The notes below the pieces were generated by a model. That model did no database searches. It was not told the origin of the DNA and was given only the letters and a program-made list of their open reading frames with translations. The translations under genes and the position numbers were made by a program. From SAR202 cluster bacterium (lineage in GTDB: Bacteria > Chloroflexota > Dehalococcoidia > Lucifugimonadales > Lucifugimonadaceae), in contig VFGZ01000048.1 of assembly GCA_009392215.1 (NCBI GenBank), forward strand, positions 1-33,451: a stretch of 33,451 nt of DNA, written 5' to 3'. Shown here piece after piece: positions 16,420 through 24,479 of the stretch. Numbering within the stretch: position 1 is the stretch's first letter; every line of letters begins with the position of its first letter.

Positions 16420-17373
16420 CTAACTCTCTGGATTTTCTTTTCCCTGGGTCGTTAATGTCTTTAATCTGCGTAGCGCACTTTCTGCTTGCTCTGTATTTGC
16501 TCCATCAGGCGCGCGTTCGAGGAATTGGGTGAGGGAGTCAACGGCATCACCAAAATTGCCTACCTTGGTCTGTAAGTGCGCCAGTTCACTCAAGTTGCCT
16601 ATGTTTGAAGGGTCCAGAAGCTGAATTCGTTCTGAAGCTGAAAGAGCAAGTTTGTATTGTTTGTGCTTTTCGTATGCGACTTTGAGATTGCTGATAAGCC
16701 TGCGGAGTATAGTTCTCTTGCTTGTAGGACGCAGGAATTTGCGCTCCAGGTCATCGAAATCAGCTCCATCCACTCTTTCTTTCCTGAGTATGCTGACGAT
16801 ACATTCTTTTCGAGAGAGTAGTCCGCCGCTATAGAAAGGGTCGACATAAAGTCTTTCATCTCCCTGACCGATCGCCACAATGAAGTGTTTGCGGAGCGAT
16901 ATCCCTTCTACAACCACTCCAGCGGTTCTGGCGATTTCCATGTACAGGATCGAGAGGGCTACCGGGCTTCCTGTTTTTCGGTCTATAACCTGGTTTATGT
17001 GATTATTATTTGGATCGAAATAATCTTTCGTATTGCCGGTGAAGCCAGATTCTTTGAAGATAACGTCGTGCATGACATCAACGAAATCGTATGTTGAGTG
17101 ATGAGAGGTGAGATGAGCTTTTACTCGTACACCCAACTTAGCTATAAGACCCTGATATGCGACGACGTCCAGATTAGGAAATTCAGCCGACGCTGCGTTC
17201 AGGCTAGCTGATGAGAGGTTGATCTCCCAATCTGGGCATCTGATGGTGCGGGCGAAATTCTCTTTTGGATTTGACGGGGTGGTTCCCAAAGCGGATGAAT
17301 TTTTCCTGTGTCTATGGCAAGCCTTTTCAAATCGAATCACCCGCATTCTAGCTGTGACCCTGTCAAGCCGCAA
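16420..17373 (-). CDS. SirB1-like transglutaminase-fold protein with TPR tail
   Basis: Member of the SirB1 / transglutaminase-like family with C-terminal tetratricopeptide repeats. The core (about residues 90-195) reads GFTGNTKDYFDPNNNHINQVI, then GSPVALSILYMEIARTAG, then KHFIVAIG and LYVDPF, which is the family's signature order. The His and Asp of a transglutaminase-like site are present; no Cys is seen at the nucleophile position, as is usual for SirB1. Helical repeats from about 225 to 305 look like TPRs. The biochemical role of the family is not settled. The open frame runs to a TTG at 17373, but the first 40 residues are basic and unconserved-looking; Met10 (17346) or a later start is possible. 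It is divergent from the TPP-controlled operon. Confidence 0.8.
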   Translation of the reverse strand: MRLDRVTARMRVIRFEKACHRHRKNSSALGTTPSNPKENFARTIRCPDWEINLSSASLNAASAEFPNLDVVAYQGLIAKLGVRVKAHLTSHHSTYDFVDVMHDVIFKESGFTGNTKDYFDPNNNHINQVIDRKTGSPVALSILYMEIARTAGVVVEGISLRKHFIVAIGQGDERLYVDPFYSGGLLSRKECIVSILRKERVDGADFDDLERKFLRPTSKRTILRRLISNLKVAYEKHKQYKLALSASERIQLLDPSNIGNLSELAHLQTKVGNFGDAVDSLTQFLERAPDGANTEQAESALRRLKTLTTQGKENPES

Positions 17374-17403
17374 ACGCTGAAGGCATGGTATTTGGTCGAT
17401 GAT

Positions 17404-17432
17404 TTGACATGATGCTCTGAGGTTGCAAAACT
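17404..17432 (+). promoter_or_regulatory. Candidate promoter for the TPP riboswitch operon
   Basis: A perfect TTGACA (17404-17409) lies about 64 bp before the riboswitch. With a 17-bp spacer the -10 would be AAAACT (17427-17432), a weak match. A GTGAAG/CTTCAC hairpin (17442-17461) sits between this and the riboswitch. Confidence 0.4.
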
Positions 17433-17472
17433 TGTTTGCAGGTGAAGCTTCGAAACTTCACTAGCGTCGTTC

Positions 17473-17577
17473 GAGACGCACAGGGGTGCTCGGGTAGCCG
17501 GGCTGAGATGGTAAACAAGGAAACTTTGCCAACCCTTGAACCTGATCTGGGTAATGCCAGCGTAGGAAAACGGTCTC
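17473..17577 (+). promoter_or_regulatory. TPP riboswitch (THI element)
   Basis: Thiamine-pyrophosphate-sensing leader RNA. The conserved parts are all present in order: CAGGGGTGC, GGCTGAGATGG (pyrimidine-sensor CUGAGA), ACCCTTGAACCTGATCTGG, and GTAATGCCAGCGTAGGAAA. Helix P1 closes with GAGAC (17473-17477) pairing with GTCTC (17573-17577). It lies 97 bp before an ABC importer of the thiamine-precursor type, so TPP should lower importer expression. The P1 3' arm (GGTCT, 17572-17576) can instead pair with AGACC (17616-17620), a possible switching helix. I see no strong U-tract terminator, so control may be at translation. Confidence 0.96.
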
Positions 17578-17674
17578 ATGCCATATCCAAGCGTGTATTA
17601 CTCAGTGTTACAAATAGACCTTAGTAATTGCGTTAGAAGAATGAGTTCCTGTTCAGAGAAATTCGCGTTGGGAA

Positions 17675-18457
17675 ATGCCCGTGTCTACTGTTGATAAGGA
17701 CGCGTTGTTAACCGTTTCTGGAGTTGGATTTGATTATGAGAACATTCCGGTTCTCGATAATGTTGATCTCTCCTTAAATCGAGGAGAATTTGTGGCGCTT
17801 GTGGGGCCTTCAGGTTGCGGTAAAAGCACACTTTTGAATCTGATTTCGGGTCTTTCCTCTCCCCGTAAAGGAACTATAAGTGCTAACGGTATATTTGAAA
17901 GTTCGGCGCGACTAGGCAATGTTTCGTACATGCAGCAGCGAGACCTCCTGCTGTCGTGGCGGACAATCGCTGAGAATTGCCAGCTTGGTATGGAACTACG
18001 GAGCATTTCCGACGATGTGTCAAAGACACGGGTACAAGAGCTGGCAAAATCATTTGGTCTGTATGACGTGCTCGATCATATGCCTTGGCAACTATCTGGT
18101 GGTATGCGTCAAAGAGCCGCATTGATGCGGACCATTTTGCTTGAAAATGATGTGTTGCTTCTTGATGAGCCTTTCGGGGCTCTCGATGCAATAACACGTA
18201 ATGTGTTACAGAAATGGTTGCTTAGTGTGTTAGTTCGCAATGACAAGGCAGTTCTGTTGGTTACTCATGATGTAGAGGAAGCGATATTGCTCGCGGACAG
18301 AGTGATGATCATGGCAAGTGAACCCGGTCGCATAATCGCTGAAGTAGATGTGAGGTTGGCTGAATCCAGCATCGAGTCATCATTTACGTCACCGGAGTTC
18401 GTTGAATTAAGGAAAGACATTCTAGAGTTACTGGAGAGGCAAGAGGTGTCTTTGTGA
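17675..18457 (+). CDS. thiZ: ABC transporter ATP-binding protein, thiamine-precursor type
   Basis: Cytoplasmic ATPase of an importer for thiamine pyrimidine precursors. All ABC motifs are present: Walker A GPSGCGKS (44-51), Q-loop (MQQRD), signature LSGGMRQR (140-147), Walker B VLLLDE (160-165) and switch His198 in VTHDVEEA. It belongs to the nitrate/taurine/THI5 (NrtD/TauB) ATPase group. The TPP riboswitch upstream and the NMT1/THI5 protein downstream give it the ThiZ role. ATG 17675 has GGGAA directly against it; GTG 17681 (residue 3) has better spacing from the same box and could be the real start. Confidence 0.88.
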   Translation: MPVSTVDKDALLTVSGVGFDYENIPVLDNVDLSLNRGEFVALVGPSGCGKSTLLNLISGLSSPRKGTISANGIFESSARLGNVSYMQQRDLLLSWRTIAENCQLGMELRSISDDVSKTRVQELAKSFGLYDVLDHMPWQLSGGMRQRAALMRTILLENDVLLLDEPFGALDAITRNVLQKWLLSVLVRNDKAVLLVTHDVEEAILLADRVMIMASEPGRIIAEVDVRLAESSIESSFTSPEFVELRKDILELLERQEVSL

Positions 18458-19257
18458 TCAATTATTTAGGAGGCATGTGGCTAGCTGCCAAGAATTGGTC
18501 ACCAGCGATTTTCACTGCTCTCGCACTTATTTTGATATGGGAGTTTGTTGTTTGGATTCTCGATATTCAAAGATGGTTACTTCCTCCGCCAACAATTATT
18601 TTTCAAGAATTAATTGATTCCATAGGACTTTTGACTCGACATGCTGGTATCACGCTGTTGGAGATAATTATGGGATTCAGTGTGTCACTGATGATAGGGG
18701 TTGCTCTAGCATCAGGAATTGTGTGGTCTCGTACTATGGAACGGTCGATCTATCCAATTATCATCGCATCTCAGACCATACCCATATTTACTCTCGCACC
18801 GCTTCTTATCATCTGGGTTGGCACGGATATTTTTTCAAAAGTTATAGTAGTAGTACTCTTCACGTTTTTCCCGCTGGTGGTTAGCCTTGTCACGGGCCTA
18901 CGCTCAGTTGATTCAGAGGCGGTTGATATGTTCCGGACGCTTGGCGCAACCAATGCACAAATATTTAGAAAGCTAATGATTCCTACTGCATTACCAAATT
19001 TTTTTGCTGGGATGAAAGTAGCAGCAGTCGTATCGGTGATCGGTGCTGTCATTGGAGAATGGGTTGGAGCCAGTGCTGGTTTGGGATGGCTTATGAAGTT
19101 GTCTGGCCCGCAATTCCAAACGGCGAGAGTCTTTGCTGCGATATTGGTTTTGTCTGTGGTGGCGATTACGTTATTTTCCGCAGTTGTTGCGATAGAAAAA
19201 TGGTTTTTGCGTAAATACCCATCGATTTTGAGTCAAGCTAAGAATTTAGGTGAGTGA
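18454..19257 (+). CDS. thiX: ABC transporter permease, thiamine-precursor type
   Basis: Membrane permease of the importer, 267 residues with about six transmembrane helices (BPD_transp_1 fold). The cytoplasmic coupling loop with the EAA-type motif reads FRTLGATNAQIFRKLMIPTALP, followed by IGAVIGEWVGASAGLGWLM, which is typical of SsuC/TauC/ThiX permeases. The start is GTG at 18454, overlapping the thiZ stop as GTGA, with AGAGG a few bases upstream. The same overlap style links it to the binding protein downstream, so the three genes are translationally coupled. Confidence 0.9.
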   Translation: MINYLGGMWLAAKNWSPAIFTALALILIWEFVVWILDIQRWLLPPPTIIFQELIDSIGLLTRHAGITLLEIIMGFSVSLMIGVALASGIVWSRTMERSIYPIIIASQTIPIFTLAPLLIIWVGTDIFSKVIVVVLFTFFPLVVSLVTGLRSVDSEAVDMFRTLGATNAQIFRKLMIPTALPNFFAGMKVAAVVSVIGAVIGEWVGASAGLGWLMKLSGPQFQTARVFAAILVLSVVAITLFSAVVAIEKWFLRKYPSILSQAKNLGE

Positions 19258-20237
19258 TGAAAAAAATATTTTTCTATCTTGTAATTGTGCTGATGGTTGT
19301 ATTTACGAGTTGCAGTAGCAATGAGGTAGAGGCCCAAGATCTGGTACTTACCTTGGATTGGTTCCAAAATGCGAATCATGCAGGAATCTACGAGGCGCTT
19401 GATAAAGGATTTTTTGCAGACGAAGGGCTTAAAGTTACCGTAGAACCACCAGCTGATCCGACGGCTATTCTTAGCTTAGTTGCAAGTGGAGACAGCGACT
19501 TTGGAATGTTTTATCAGCCGGATCTGATGCAGGCTCGCAATGCTGGTGTCCCAGTTGTTGCGGTAGCAGGCGTTGTACAGCGCCCTTTAAATTCAATGAT
19601 GTCTCTCCAATCATCTGGGATTGATCGACCTGGCAAGTTGTCCGGAAAGAAGGTGGGATATCCTGGAATTCCATGGAATGAAGCGATGCTAACCACCATG
19701 CTTGAGGCGGATGGGTTATCTCGAGATGACGTGGAGTTGGTGGATGTAGGATTTGCCCTATCGCAGGCTTTGCTGGCCGGTACCGTAGATGCCGTTGTAG
19801 GCGCGTACTGGACTCATGAGTTGATCGTGATGGAAAACGAAGGGCACGATGCCAATGTAATACTTCCAGATGAATGGGGCGTTCCCACGTACTACGAGTT
19901 GGTTTTAGTCGCCTCCGAAAAGACAGTCAGAGATCGACCTGAAATCGTTGAGAAGTTCGTAAAAGCATTTAGTAAAGGTTATGAACGAGCATTATCAGAT
20001 CCTCAGGGATCTATCGACACGTTGCTCAAGATGAACCCCGATGCCGAAATTGATGAAGCAGTTGATCGAGCGGGCGTCGAGCTTATTGTTCCGTTATGGC
20101 AATCAGAAAGCCAGCCATTTGGTACTTTGGTGCCTGAGCGATGGACGTTATTTTCTGACTGGATGAAATCAAAAGATTTGATCGGTCAATCAGTAGATCC
20201 CTCTTCAGCATACGATACGAGTTTCACCGGGCGGTAA
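19257..20237 (+). CDS. thiY: NMT1/THI5-like substrate-binding lipoprotein
   Basis: Extracytoplasmic binding protein for a thiamine pyrimidine precursor; bacterial ThiY binds N-formyl-4-amino-5-aminomethyl-2-methylpyrimidine. The N-terminus MKKIFFYLVIVLMVVFTSC is a lipoprotein signal with Cys at the cleavage site. The mature start LVLTLDWFQNANHAGIYEALDKG is the family hallmark (compare LDWxPNxxHAG). DSDFGMFYQPDLMQARNAG and GYPGIPWNEAML match the binding-domain motifs. I use ATG 19257, which shares one base with the thiX stop and is spaced correctly from AGGTGAG; a GTG at 19254 is also in frame. Specificity for formylaminopyrimidine is inferred from family and context. Confidence 0.9.
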   Translation: MKKIFFYLVIVLMVVFTSCSSNEVEAQDLVLTLDWFQNANHAGIYEALDKGFFADEGLKVTVEPPADPTAILSLVASGDSDFGMFYQPDLMQARNAGVPVVAVAGVVQRPLNSMMSLQSSGIDRPGKLSGKKVGYPGIPWNEAMLTTMLEADGLSRDDVELVDVGFALSQALLAGTVDAVVGAYWTHELIVMENEGHDANVILPDEWGVPTYYELVLVASEKTVRDRPEIVEKFVKAFSKGYERALSDPQGSIDTLLKMNPDAEIDEAVDRAGVELIVPLWQSESQPFGTLVPERWTLFSDWMKSKDLIGQSVDPSSAYDTSFTGR

Positions 20238-20274
20238 ATCATTTTTTCATTTTTGGTGGAAGGATCAATGTTGA

Positions 20275-21168
20275 TCAGAAGCGTAGCTGTGGGTACGCAA
20301 GATGCCCGGTATGACCCGTTTTATCGACTTTATAAACTTCTCCGCCTTTAAACGTCACAAATAACGTGTTAAGCGATGTTCCCCCATAAGTGCAGTTTGT
20401 GGGGCTATCTGCTGCAGTTTTGTGTGTTTGGATAACCCTTCCTGACGGTTCGAATTCATAGATCATTGAACCTGGCCCGATAGAAGAGGAACCGGCAGTC
20501 GCGATAATGATGCCTGAAGACGTCAGGGTCATCCCATCGATACCGCGACCTCGACCGAAGTCGTGAAGAACTTGATAGTCATCTAGAGTTCCATCGCTAT
20601 TTACTGGGTAAGCAAGTAAGCGGCGTGGTTTGGAGAGTTCCGTCGGCGAATCTGCCACAAATAATGTTTTCTGGTCTATTGAGAACAGAACTCCATTAGG
20701 TTTGTGAGTGTCGAATGTAACTCTGTGAGTGTTCCAGTTGCCTCCAAATGTATGTTCCGCCATGTAGACGGATTCTTCGTCCAGATTATTGGGAAAGCTT
20801 GAGTAGTTAGGGTCTGAAAAATAGACGCGCCCGTGTTGATCTATTGCTAAATCATTTGGCCAGTTCAATGTTTCTGCATCAAGTCCATTACTAACAACTT
20901 CCGCGTTGATGTCGGGATTTTCGGTGTCTACTGATGTGACTCTATGAGCGCCACCCTCACAAACAAACAAATGGCCCTGTCTGTCGAAAACCATTCCATT
21001 TGCTTCCCCGGTGCCTGTTCTCCATATCGCGGTATCATCGGTTTTCGGGTTCCATCTGAAGGTGGTGCTCTTAGCAACTTCGTTGTAAAGCAGTCCGGAG
21101 CCATCCCAAACTGGGCCTTCGGTCAATGTGTCGTGTTTTGCGATTTGAGTCCATTTCCAAGTAGGCAT
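20275..21168 (-). CDS. SMP-30/gluconolactonase-family protein (paralog 1)
   Basis: Six-bladed beta-propeller of the SMP-30/gluconolaconase/LRE family, which hydrolyses sugar lactones or related esters using one divalent metal. The 297-residue length is standard. Expected metal ligands are in place: Glu17 (LTEGPVWD), the Asn of PNDLAID, the Asn of PNGVLFS and the Asp of GIDGMTL. No signal peptide, so probably cytoplasmic. It lies 47 bp after a clear paralog with the same motif order, so the two arose by tandem duplication. The substrate is unknown; the nearby enolase-superfamily and dehydrogenase genes make a sugar-acid pathway plausible. Confidence 0.88.
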   Translation of the reverse strand: MPTWKWTQIAKHDTLTEGPVWDGSGLLYNEVAKSTTFRWNPKTDDTAIWRTGTGEANGMVFDRQGHLFVCEGGAHRVTSVDTENPDINAEVVSNGLDAETLNWPNDLAIDQHGRVYFSDPNYSSFPNNLDEESVYMAEHTFGGNWNTHRVTFDTHKPNGVLFSIDQKTLFVADSPTELSKPRRLLAYPVNSDGTLDDYQVLHDFGRGRGIDGMTLTSSGIIIATAGSSSIGPGSMIYEFEPSGRVIQTHKTAADSPTNCTYGGTSLNTLFVTFKGGEVYKVDKTGHTGHLAYPQLRF

Positions 21169-21215
21169 TTGTTAAACATTTTTCCTTGATGTATTTGTGT
21201 TGTTCAATTGGTGGC

Positions 21216-22085
21216 TTAATTGGGCCACAATAACTGGCCTGTCATACCTGTGTCATGAGCCACTAATAGATGTCCTTCAATCGAAGTTACGTATAGGTCT
21301 TCACCTGCGAAAGTACAGTTTGTTGGTCTTAGCGCAGGGGTGGGGTGGGTTTGAATGATTCGACCTTTGGGATCGAAGATGGTGATCATACCGCCAGGGC
21401 CTGAGATCTCCCATCCAGTGCAAGCAATAATGTACCCATCACTTGACAGAGTCATGCCATCGATACCTCGATGAGGGCCAAAGTCATGTAAGACCTCGTA
21501 TATGCCTAACGAGCCGTCATGGTTGACTGGGTAGGCACGCAGTTCCCGCTTTTCGTTGGCTCGGTAGTCACTTTGCGCGACGTAGAGAGTTTTGTAGTCG
21601 GAAGAAAATAACAGTCCATTGGGCATGGTTGTGTCGAAAGTGCGACGGAATGCCTTGTACGATCCATCTTCTTGGGGCTCTGCTGAAATTATTGAGGAAT
21701 GATCTATTCCGATGTTTGGCTCAACGTCGCCAACACGGTCTGAAAAATAGATTGCTCCTGATGGAGTTATGGCAAGATCATTTGGGCTGTTGATTCGACG
21801 TCCGTCCAGTCGATCAACAATTGTTGTCATGTCTCCGTTAGCGTCGAATCTAGCAATCTTTCGCCCACTGCCTGAGCATCCAAAAAGATTTCCTTCTGAA
21901 TCGAAATTTAATCCGTTTGTGCCCTGTGTATTATCACGCCAAACTGCTACGTGGCCTGTCTCGGGGTCGTAACTCAATATTCGGTTCATAGCGATATTTG
22001 AGTACAACATTTTTTCACCGTCCCATGCGTTACCTTCGGTAATAGAGCCGATGACAGGTGCTGCATTTTCGAAATTCCAGTTCAT
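21216..22085 (-). CDS. SMP-30/gluconolactonase-family protein (paralog 2)
   Basis: Second SMP-30-type propeller, 289 residues. Motifs match its neighbour position by position: SITEGNAWD, SPNDLAIT, MPNGLLFSS, HDFGPHRGIDGMTLS and PTNCTFAGEDLYVT. The first metal-ligand loop is EGN rather than EGP, so substrate preference may differ from paralog 1. AAGGA about 10 bp before the ATG is a usable ribosome-binding site. It lies between the dehalogenase-like gene and paralog 1, all on the minus strand with 26-47-bp gaps, so a single transcript is likely. Confidence 0.88.
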   Translation of the reverse strand: MNWNFENAAPVIGSITEGNAWDGEKMLYSNIAMNRILSYDPETGHVAVWRDNTQGTNGLNFDSEGNLFGCSGSGRKIARFDANGDMTTIVDRLDGRRINSPNDLAITPSGAIYFSDRVGDVEPNIGIDHSSIISAEPQEDGSYKAFRRTFDTTMPNGLLFSSDYKTLYVAQSDYRANEKRELRAYPVNHDGSLGIYEVLHDFGPHRGIDGMTLSSDGYIIACTGWEISGPGGMITIFDPKGRIIQTHPTPALRPTNCTFAGEDLYVTSIEGHLLVAHDTGMTGQLLWPN

Positions 22086-22111
22086 TTTCTCGATCCTTGA
22101 ATTTTAGATTG

Positions 22112-22828
22112 TTACTCACAACCAAGCTGGTCAGCAAGATCGTGAAAGTCTTTGGCAAAAAAGGCGAAGTCTGGTTCAGGTTCCAGATCGGGTTTTTTGG
22201 AATTTCCGAATTCCTTGGGCCGTGTTACTAGTGCGGCGTGGAGTCCTGCGTTGATTGCACCGCGGAGATCTCCATTATGGGCTGCTACAAGCATTACTTC
22301 TTCTGGTTCTAACCCAAGTAATTGTGCCGTACGCTGGTATGCCCATGGGTGTGTTTTATATTTACCTGCCAATTCAGCCGAAAGCACAGCATCCCAAGGC
22401 AGGTTTGCAAACTTGGCCATATTTGTCAGCAAGGATACGTTTCCATTTGAAAGCGATGCCACGATAAATTTCGATTTCAGTCGATTCAAGCCTGCCGTTG
22501 AATCAGGCCACCCTTCCAGTCGGTGCCAGGATTTGTTGAAGTAGGCAATTTCGTCTTCCTCCAAGGCAGGGAACTCGTATTTTTCAAGCAATAGCTCTAG
22601 TCGATCGCGATGAATTTCATCGACGATTTTCCATTTATCTTCACCTGAATTAACTTTTATCATTCCTGAGTGATATCCATCGCGCCAGTCGTCGGCGAAT
22701 TGATCCCAGTTAGCTTCAACCCCGTGTTTCGAACCAAACTCTTCAGCCTGCCGGGCGATGGAGGTGCGCCAATCAACCACCGTTCCGAAAACATCAAACA
22801 CCAGTGCTTTTATGTTTTTACCATTCAA
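22112..22828 (-). CDS. Haloacid dehalogenase type II-like hydrolase
   Basis: HAD-superfamily protein of the 2-haloacid dehalogenase group. These enzymes displace halide from a 2-haloalkanoate through an aspartyl ester. Seen: nucleophile Asp12 and Thr16 in FDVFGTVVDW, SLSNGN (124-130), Lys158 and Tyr164 in YKTHPWAY, and Asp187 in AAHNGDLRGA. By spacing from Lys158, the positions of L-2-haloacid dehalogenase Ser175 and Asn177 are Ala182 and His184 here. Dehalogenation itself is thus not proven. The start is TTG at 22828 with a strong AAGGAGAT (22840-22833). It leads the minus-strand trio with the two SMP-30 paralogs. Confidence 0.85.
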   Translation of the reverse strand: MNGKNIKALVFDVFGTVVDWRTSIARQAEEFGSKHGVEANWDQFADDWRDGYHSGMIKVNSGEDKWKIVDEIHRDRLELLLEKYEFPALEEDEIAYFNKSWHRLEGWPDSTAGLNRLKSKFIVASLSNGNVSLLTNMAKFANLPWDAVLSAELAGKYKTHPWAYQRTAQLLGLEPEEVMLVAAHNGDLRGAINAGLHAALVTRPKEFGNSKKPDLEPEPDFAFFAKDFHDLADQLGCE

Positions 22829-22957
22829 ATACGATCTCCTTAGAAATTAAATCAGTTGAGCACACGTCTATATCGGTCACAAGGCGGTATTCTATTTGTT
22901 CGTACACAGGAGTCCAATGGTGATCCTTGTTTACTCGTTACCCAAAAAGGGGAATCC

Positions 22958-23623
22958 TTGACTGTCACTAAACAACTTAAACAGAAATATTCAACGTTAT
23001 GGGATGCGGCGGTTCATCATAGGTTCATCACTGAGCTCGGTGAGGGAACTTTGAGCCGGGAACGTTTCTCAAGATATTTTGAGCAGGATTACATATTCAT
23101 TAACGACCTGGTCAAAATGGCTGGGATTGCAGTAGCGAAAGCTCCAAACAATAAAATTGCACGTCCTGTCGAAGAATTTCTCAACGCCATCTTAGGAGCG
23201 GAAGATACGTTGTTCATAGATGCTTTTCGAACACTTGGTATAGATGAGAGTCAATACCTAAGTGCTCAGCCTCTTTCAGCTACTTCGTCCTTTGGAGATT
23301 TTCTTGTACGACTGGCGTACGAGGGTTCCTTTCGTGAGGTTTGTACTGCTATGTTGGTCACAGAAGGTGTTTATCTGGATTGGGGTGAACGCCTTCGAAC
23401 AGAAGGGGCGGATCCCAGAGGCAGTGGCTCGGAGCTAGGTGATTTTTATCATGGATGGATTGAACTTCATAGTGAAGTTGCTCTTGGTCCGATTGTCGAA
23501 CATTTAACGATGGTTGTCGATCAAGCTATGGACATTGATATACCGAGACTTCAACTTATATTTGAGCAGGCCCTGCGATATGAGGTCGCGTTTTGGGATA
23601 TGGCATACGACGGTGAAACATGA
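22958..23623 (+). CDS. tenA: TenA-family aminopyrimidine hydrolase lacking the active-site Cys
   Basis: TenA hydrolyses 4-amino-5-aminomethyl-2-methylpyrimidine to HMP for thiamine salvage. I start it at TTG 22958, which has AAGGGGAA just upstream and gives 221 residues, the usual family length. The longer frame from TTG 22856 adds 34 residues with no ribosome-binding site. Seen: LWDAAVHHRFITELGEGTL, Asp44 in EQDYIFINDL, and a C-terminal Glu in RYEVAFWDMAY. The catalytic Cys of TenA_C enzymes (LLPCxWxY) is replaced by Thr135-Glu136 in AMLVTEGVYLDWG, so this looks like the TenA_E group. Its stop overlaps the thiD start as ATGA. No TPP riboswitch precedes it. Confidence 0.88.
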   Translation: MTVTKQLKQKYSTLWDAAVHHRFITELGEGTLSRERFSRYFEQDYIFINDLVKMAGIAVAKAPNNKIARPVEEFLNAILGAEDTLFIDAFRTLGIDESQYLSAQPLSATSSFGDFLVRLAYEGSFREVCTAMLVTEGVYLDWGERLRTEGADPRGSGSELGDFYHGWIELHSEVALGPIVEHLTMVVDQAMDIDIPRLQLIFEQALRYEVAFWDMAYDGET

Positions 23624-24438
23624 AAGACGAGGCGATCGAAATCAAAGTACCTGTGGTAATGACAATTGCCGGGAGTGATTCTGGTGGTGGGGCTGGAATT
23701 CAGGCTGACCTTAAGACATTTGCAGCACATGGAGTGCATGGGGCGTCGGCAGTTGCCGCAGTTACCGCACAAAACACCATGGGAGTTTCTGCAGTACAGG
23801 AACTCCATCTCCAAATCATCACAGCTCAAATTGATGCAGTTGTTGAAGATATGTCTCCGGTTGCCGTCAAGACCGGTATGTTGTCTTCACCGGATATCGT
23901 TCGACTTGTCGCTCAGAAAACACTTGATTATGACTGGAAAACACTTGTGGTTGATCCAGTCATGGTTTCGTCATCGGGAGCAAGGTTGCTCAGGGATGAA
24001 GCCATCGAAACTTATCGGCGCGATCTACTTCCTCTTGCCACTGTAGCTACTCCCAATATTCCTGAGGCAGCTGAATTAGCCGGCATCAAAATCAGCTCAA
24101 GTGATGATTCACGAACGGCTGCGCGCGTGATTAATGATTTCGGTGTGAACTACGTAATCGTAAAAGGCGGACACTTGGAGGCTTCAGGGCAAAGTGTTGA
24201 TTTGCTATACGACGGTGATAACTTCACAGAATTTGCTCTCCCTTGGATTAACTCGACGAGTAACCATGGCACAGGCTGTACGTTTGCTTCAGCACTTGCT
24301 GCACGTTTGGCATTAGGGGATCAGATTCAAACCGCGTTCAGTAGTGCAAAAAAATACGTATGGGAAGCGATGAATAATGCATATATAGTAGGGGAAGGTA
24401 ACGGTCCTCTAAACCATATGTGGCGCCATCCAAAGTGA
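23620..24438 (+). CDS. thiD: Hydroxymethylpyrimidine / phosphomethylpyrimidine kinase
   Basis: Phosphorylates HMP to HMP-P and then HMP-PP, the pyrimidine half of thiamine. It is a 272-residue ribokinase-fold enzyme of normal length. Signatures: TIAGSDSGGGAGIQADLKTF near the N-terminus, VAVKTGML, VVDPVMVSSSG and the C-terminal anion hole and catalytic Cys in NHGTGCTFASALAA. The ATG overlaps the tenA stop by 4 bp, so TenA product and ThiD substrate are made together. No thiE or thiG fusion is present. With the riboswitch-controlled importer about 2.6 kb upstream it completes a salvage path. Confidence 0.95.
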   Translation: MKDEAIEIKVPVVMTIAGSDSGGGAGIQADLKTFAAHGVHGASAVAAVTAQNTMGVSAVQELHLQIITAQIDAVVEDMSPVAVKTGMLSSPDIVRLVAQKTLDYDWKTLVVDPVMVSSSGARLLRDEAIETYRRDLLPLATVATPNIPEAAELAGIKISSSDDSRTAARVINDFGVNYVIVKGGHLEASGQSVDLLYDGDNFTEFALPWINSTSNHGTGCTFASALAARLALGDQIQTAFSSAKKYVWEAMNNAYIVGEGNGPLNHMWRHPK

Positions 24439-24479
24439 GATGGTTCATGCGTAAATATAAAGACAGGATTTAATTTTTC

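Noticed and set aside
17337-17579. Minus-strand 80-codon frame opposite the riboswitch
   Set aside because: It is the antisense shadow of the riboswitch and of the start of the SirB1-like gene.
17436-17624. Plus-strand 62-codon frame across the riboswitch
   Set aside because: It spans the whole TPP riboswitch; the conserved bases are explained by RNA structure and the frame has no protein-like pattern.
22856-22957. N-terminal 34-residue extension of TenA from TTG 22856
   Set aside because: No ribosome-binding site, unlike TTG 22958, and TenA proteins normally begin near the latter.
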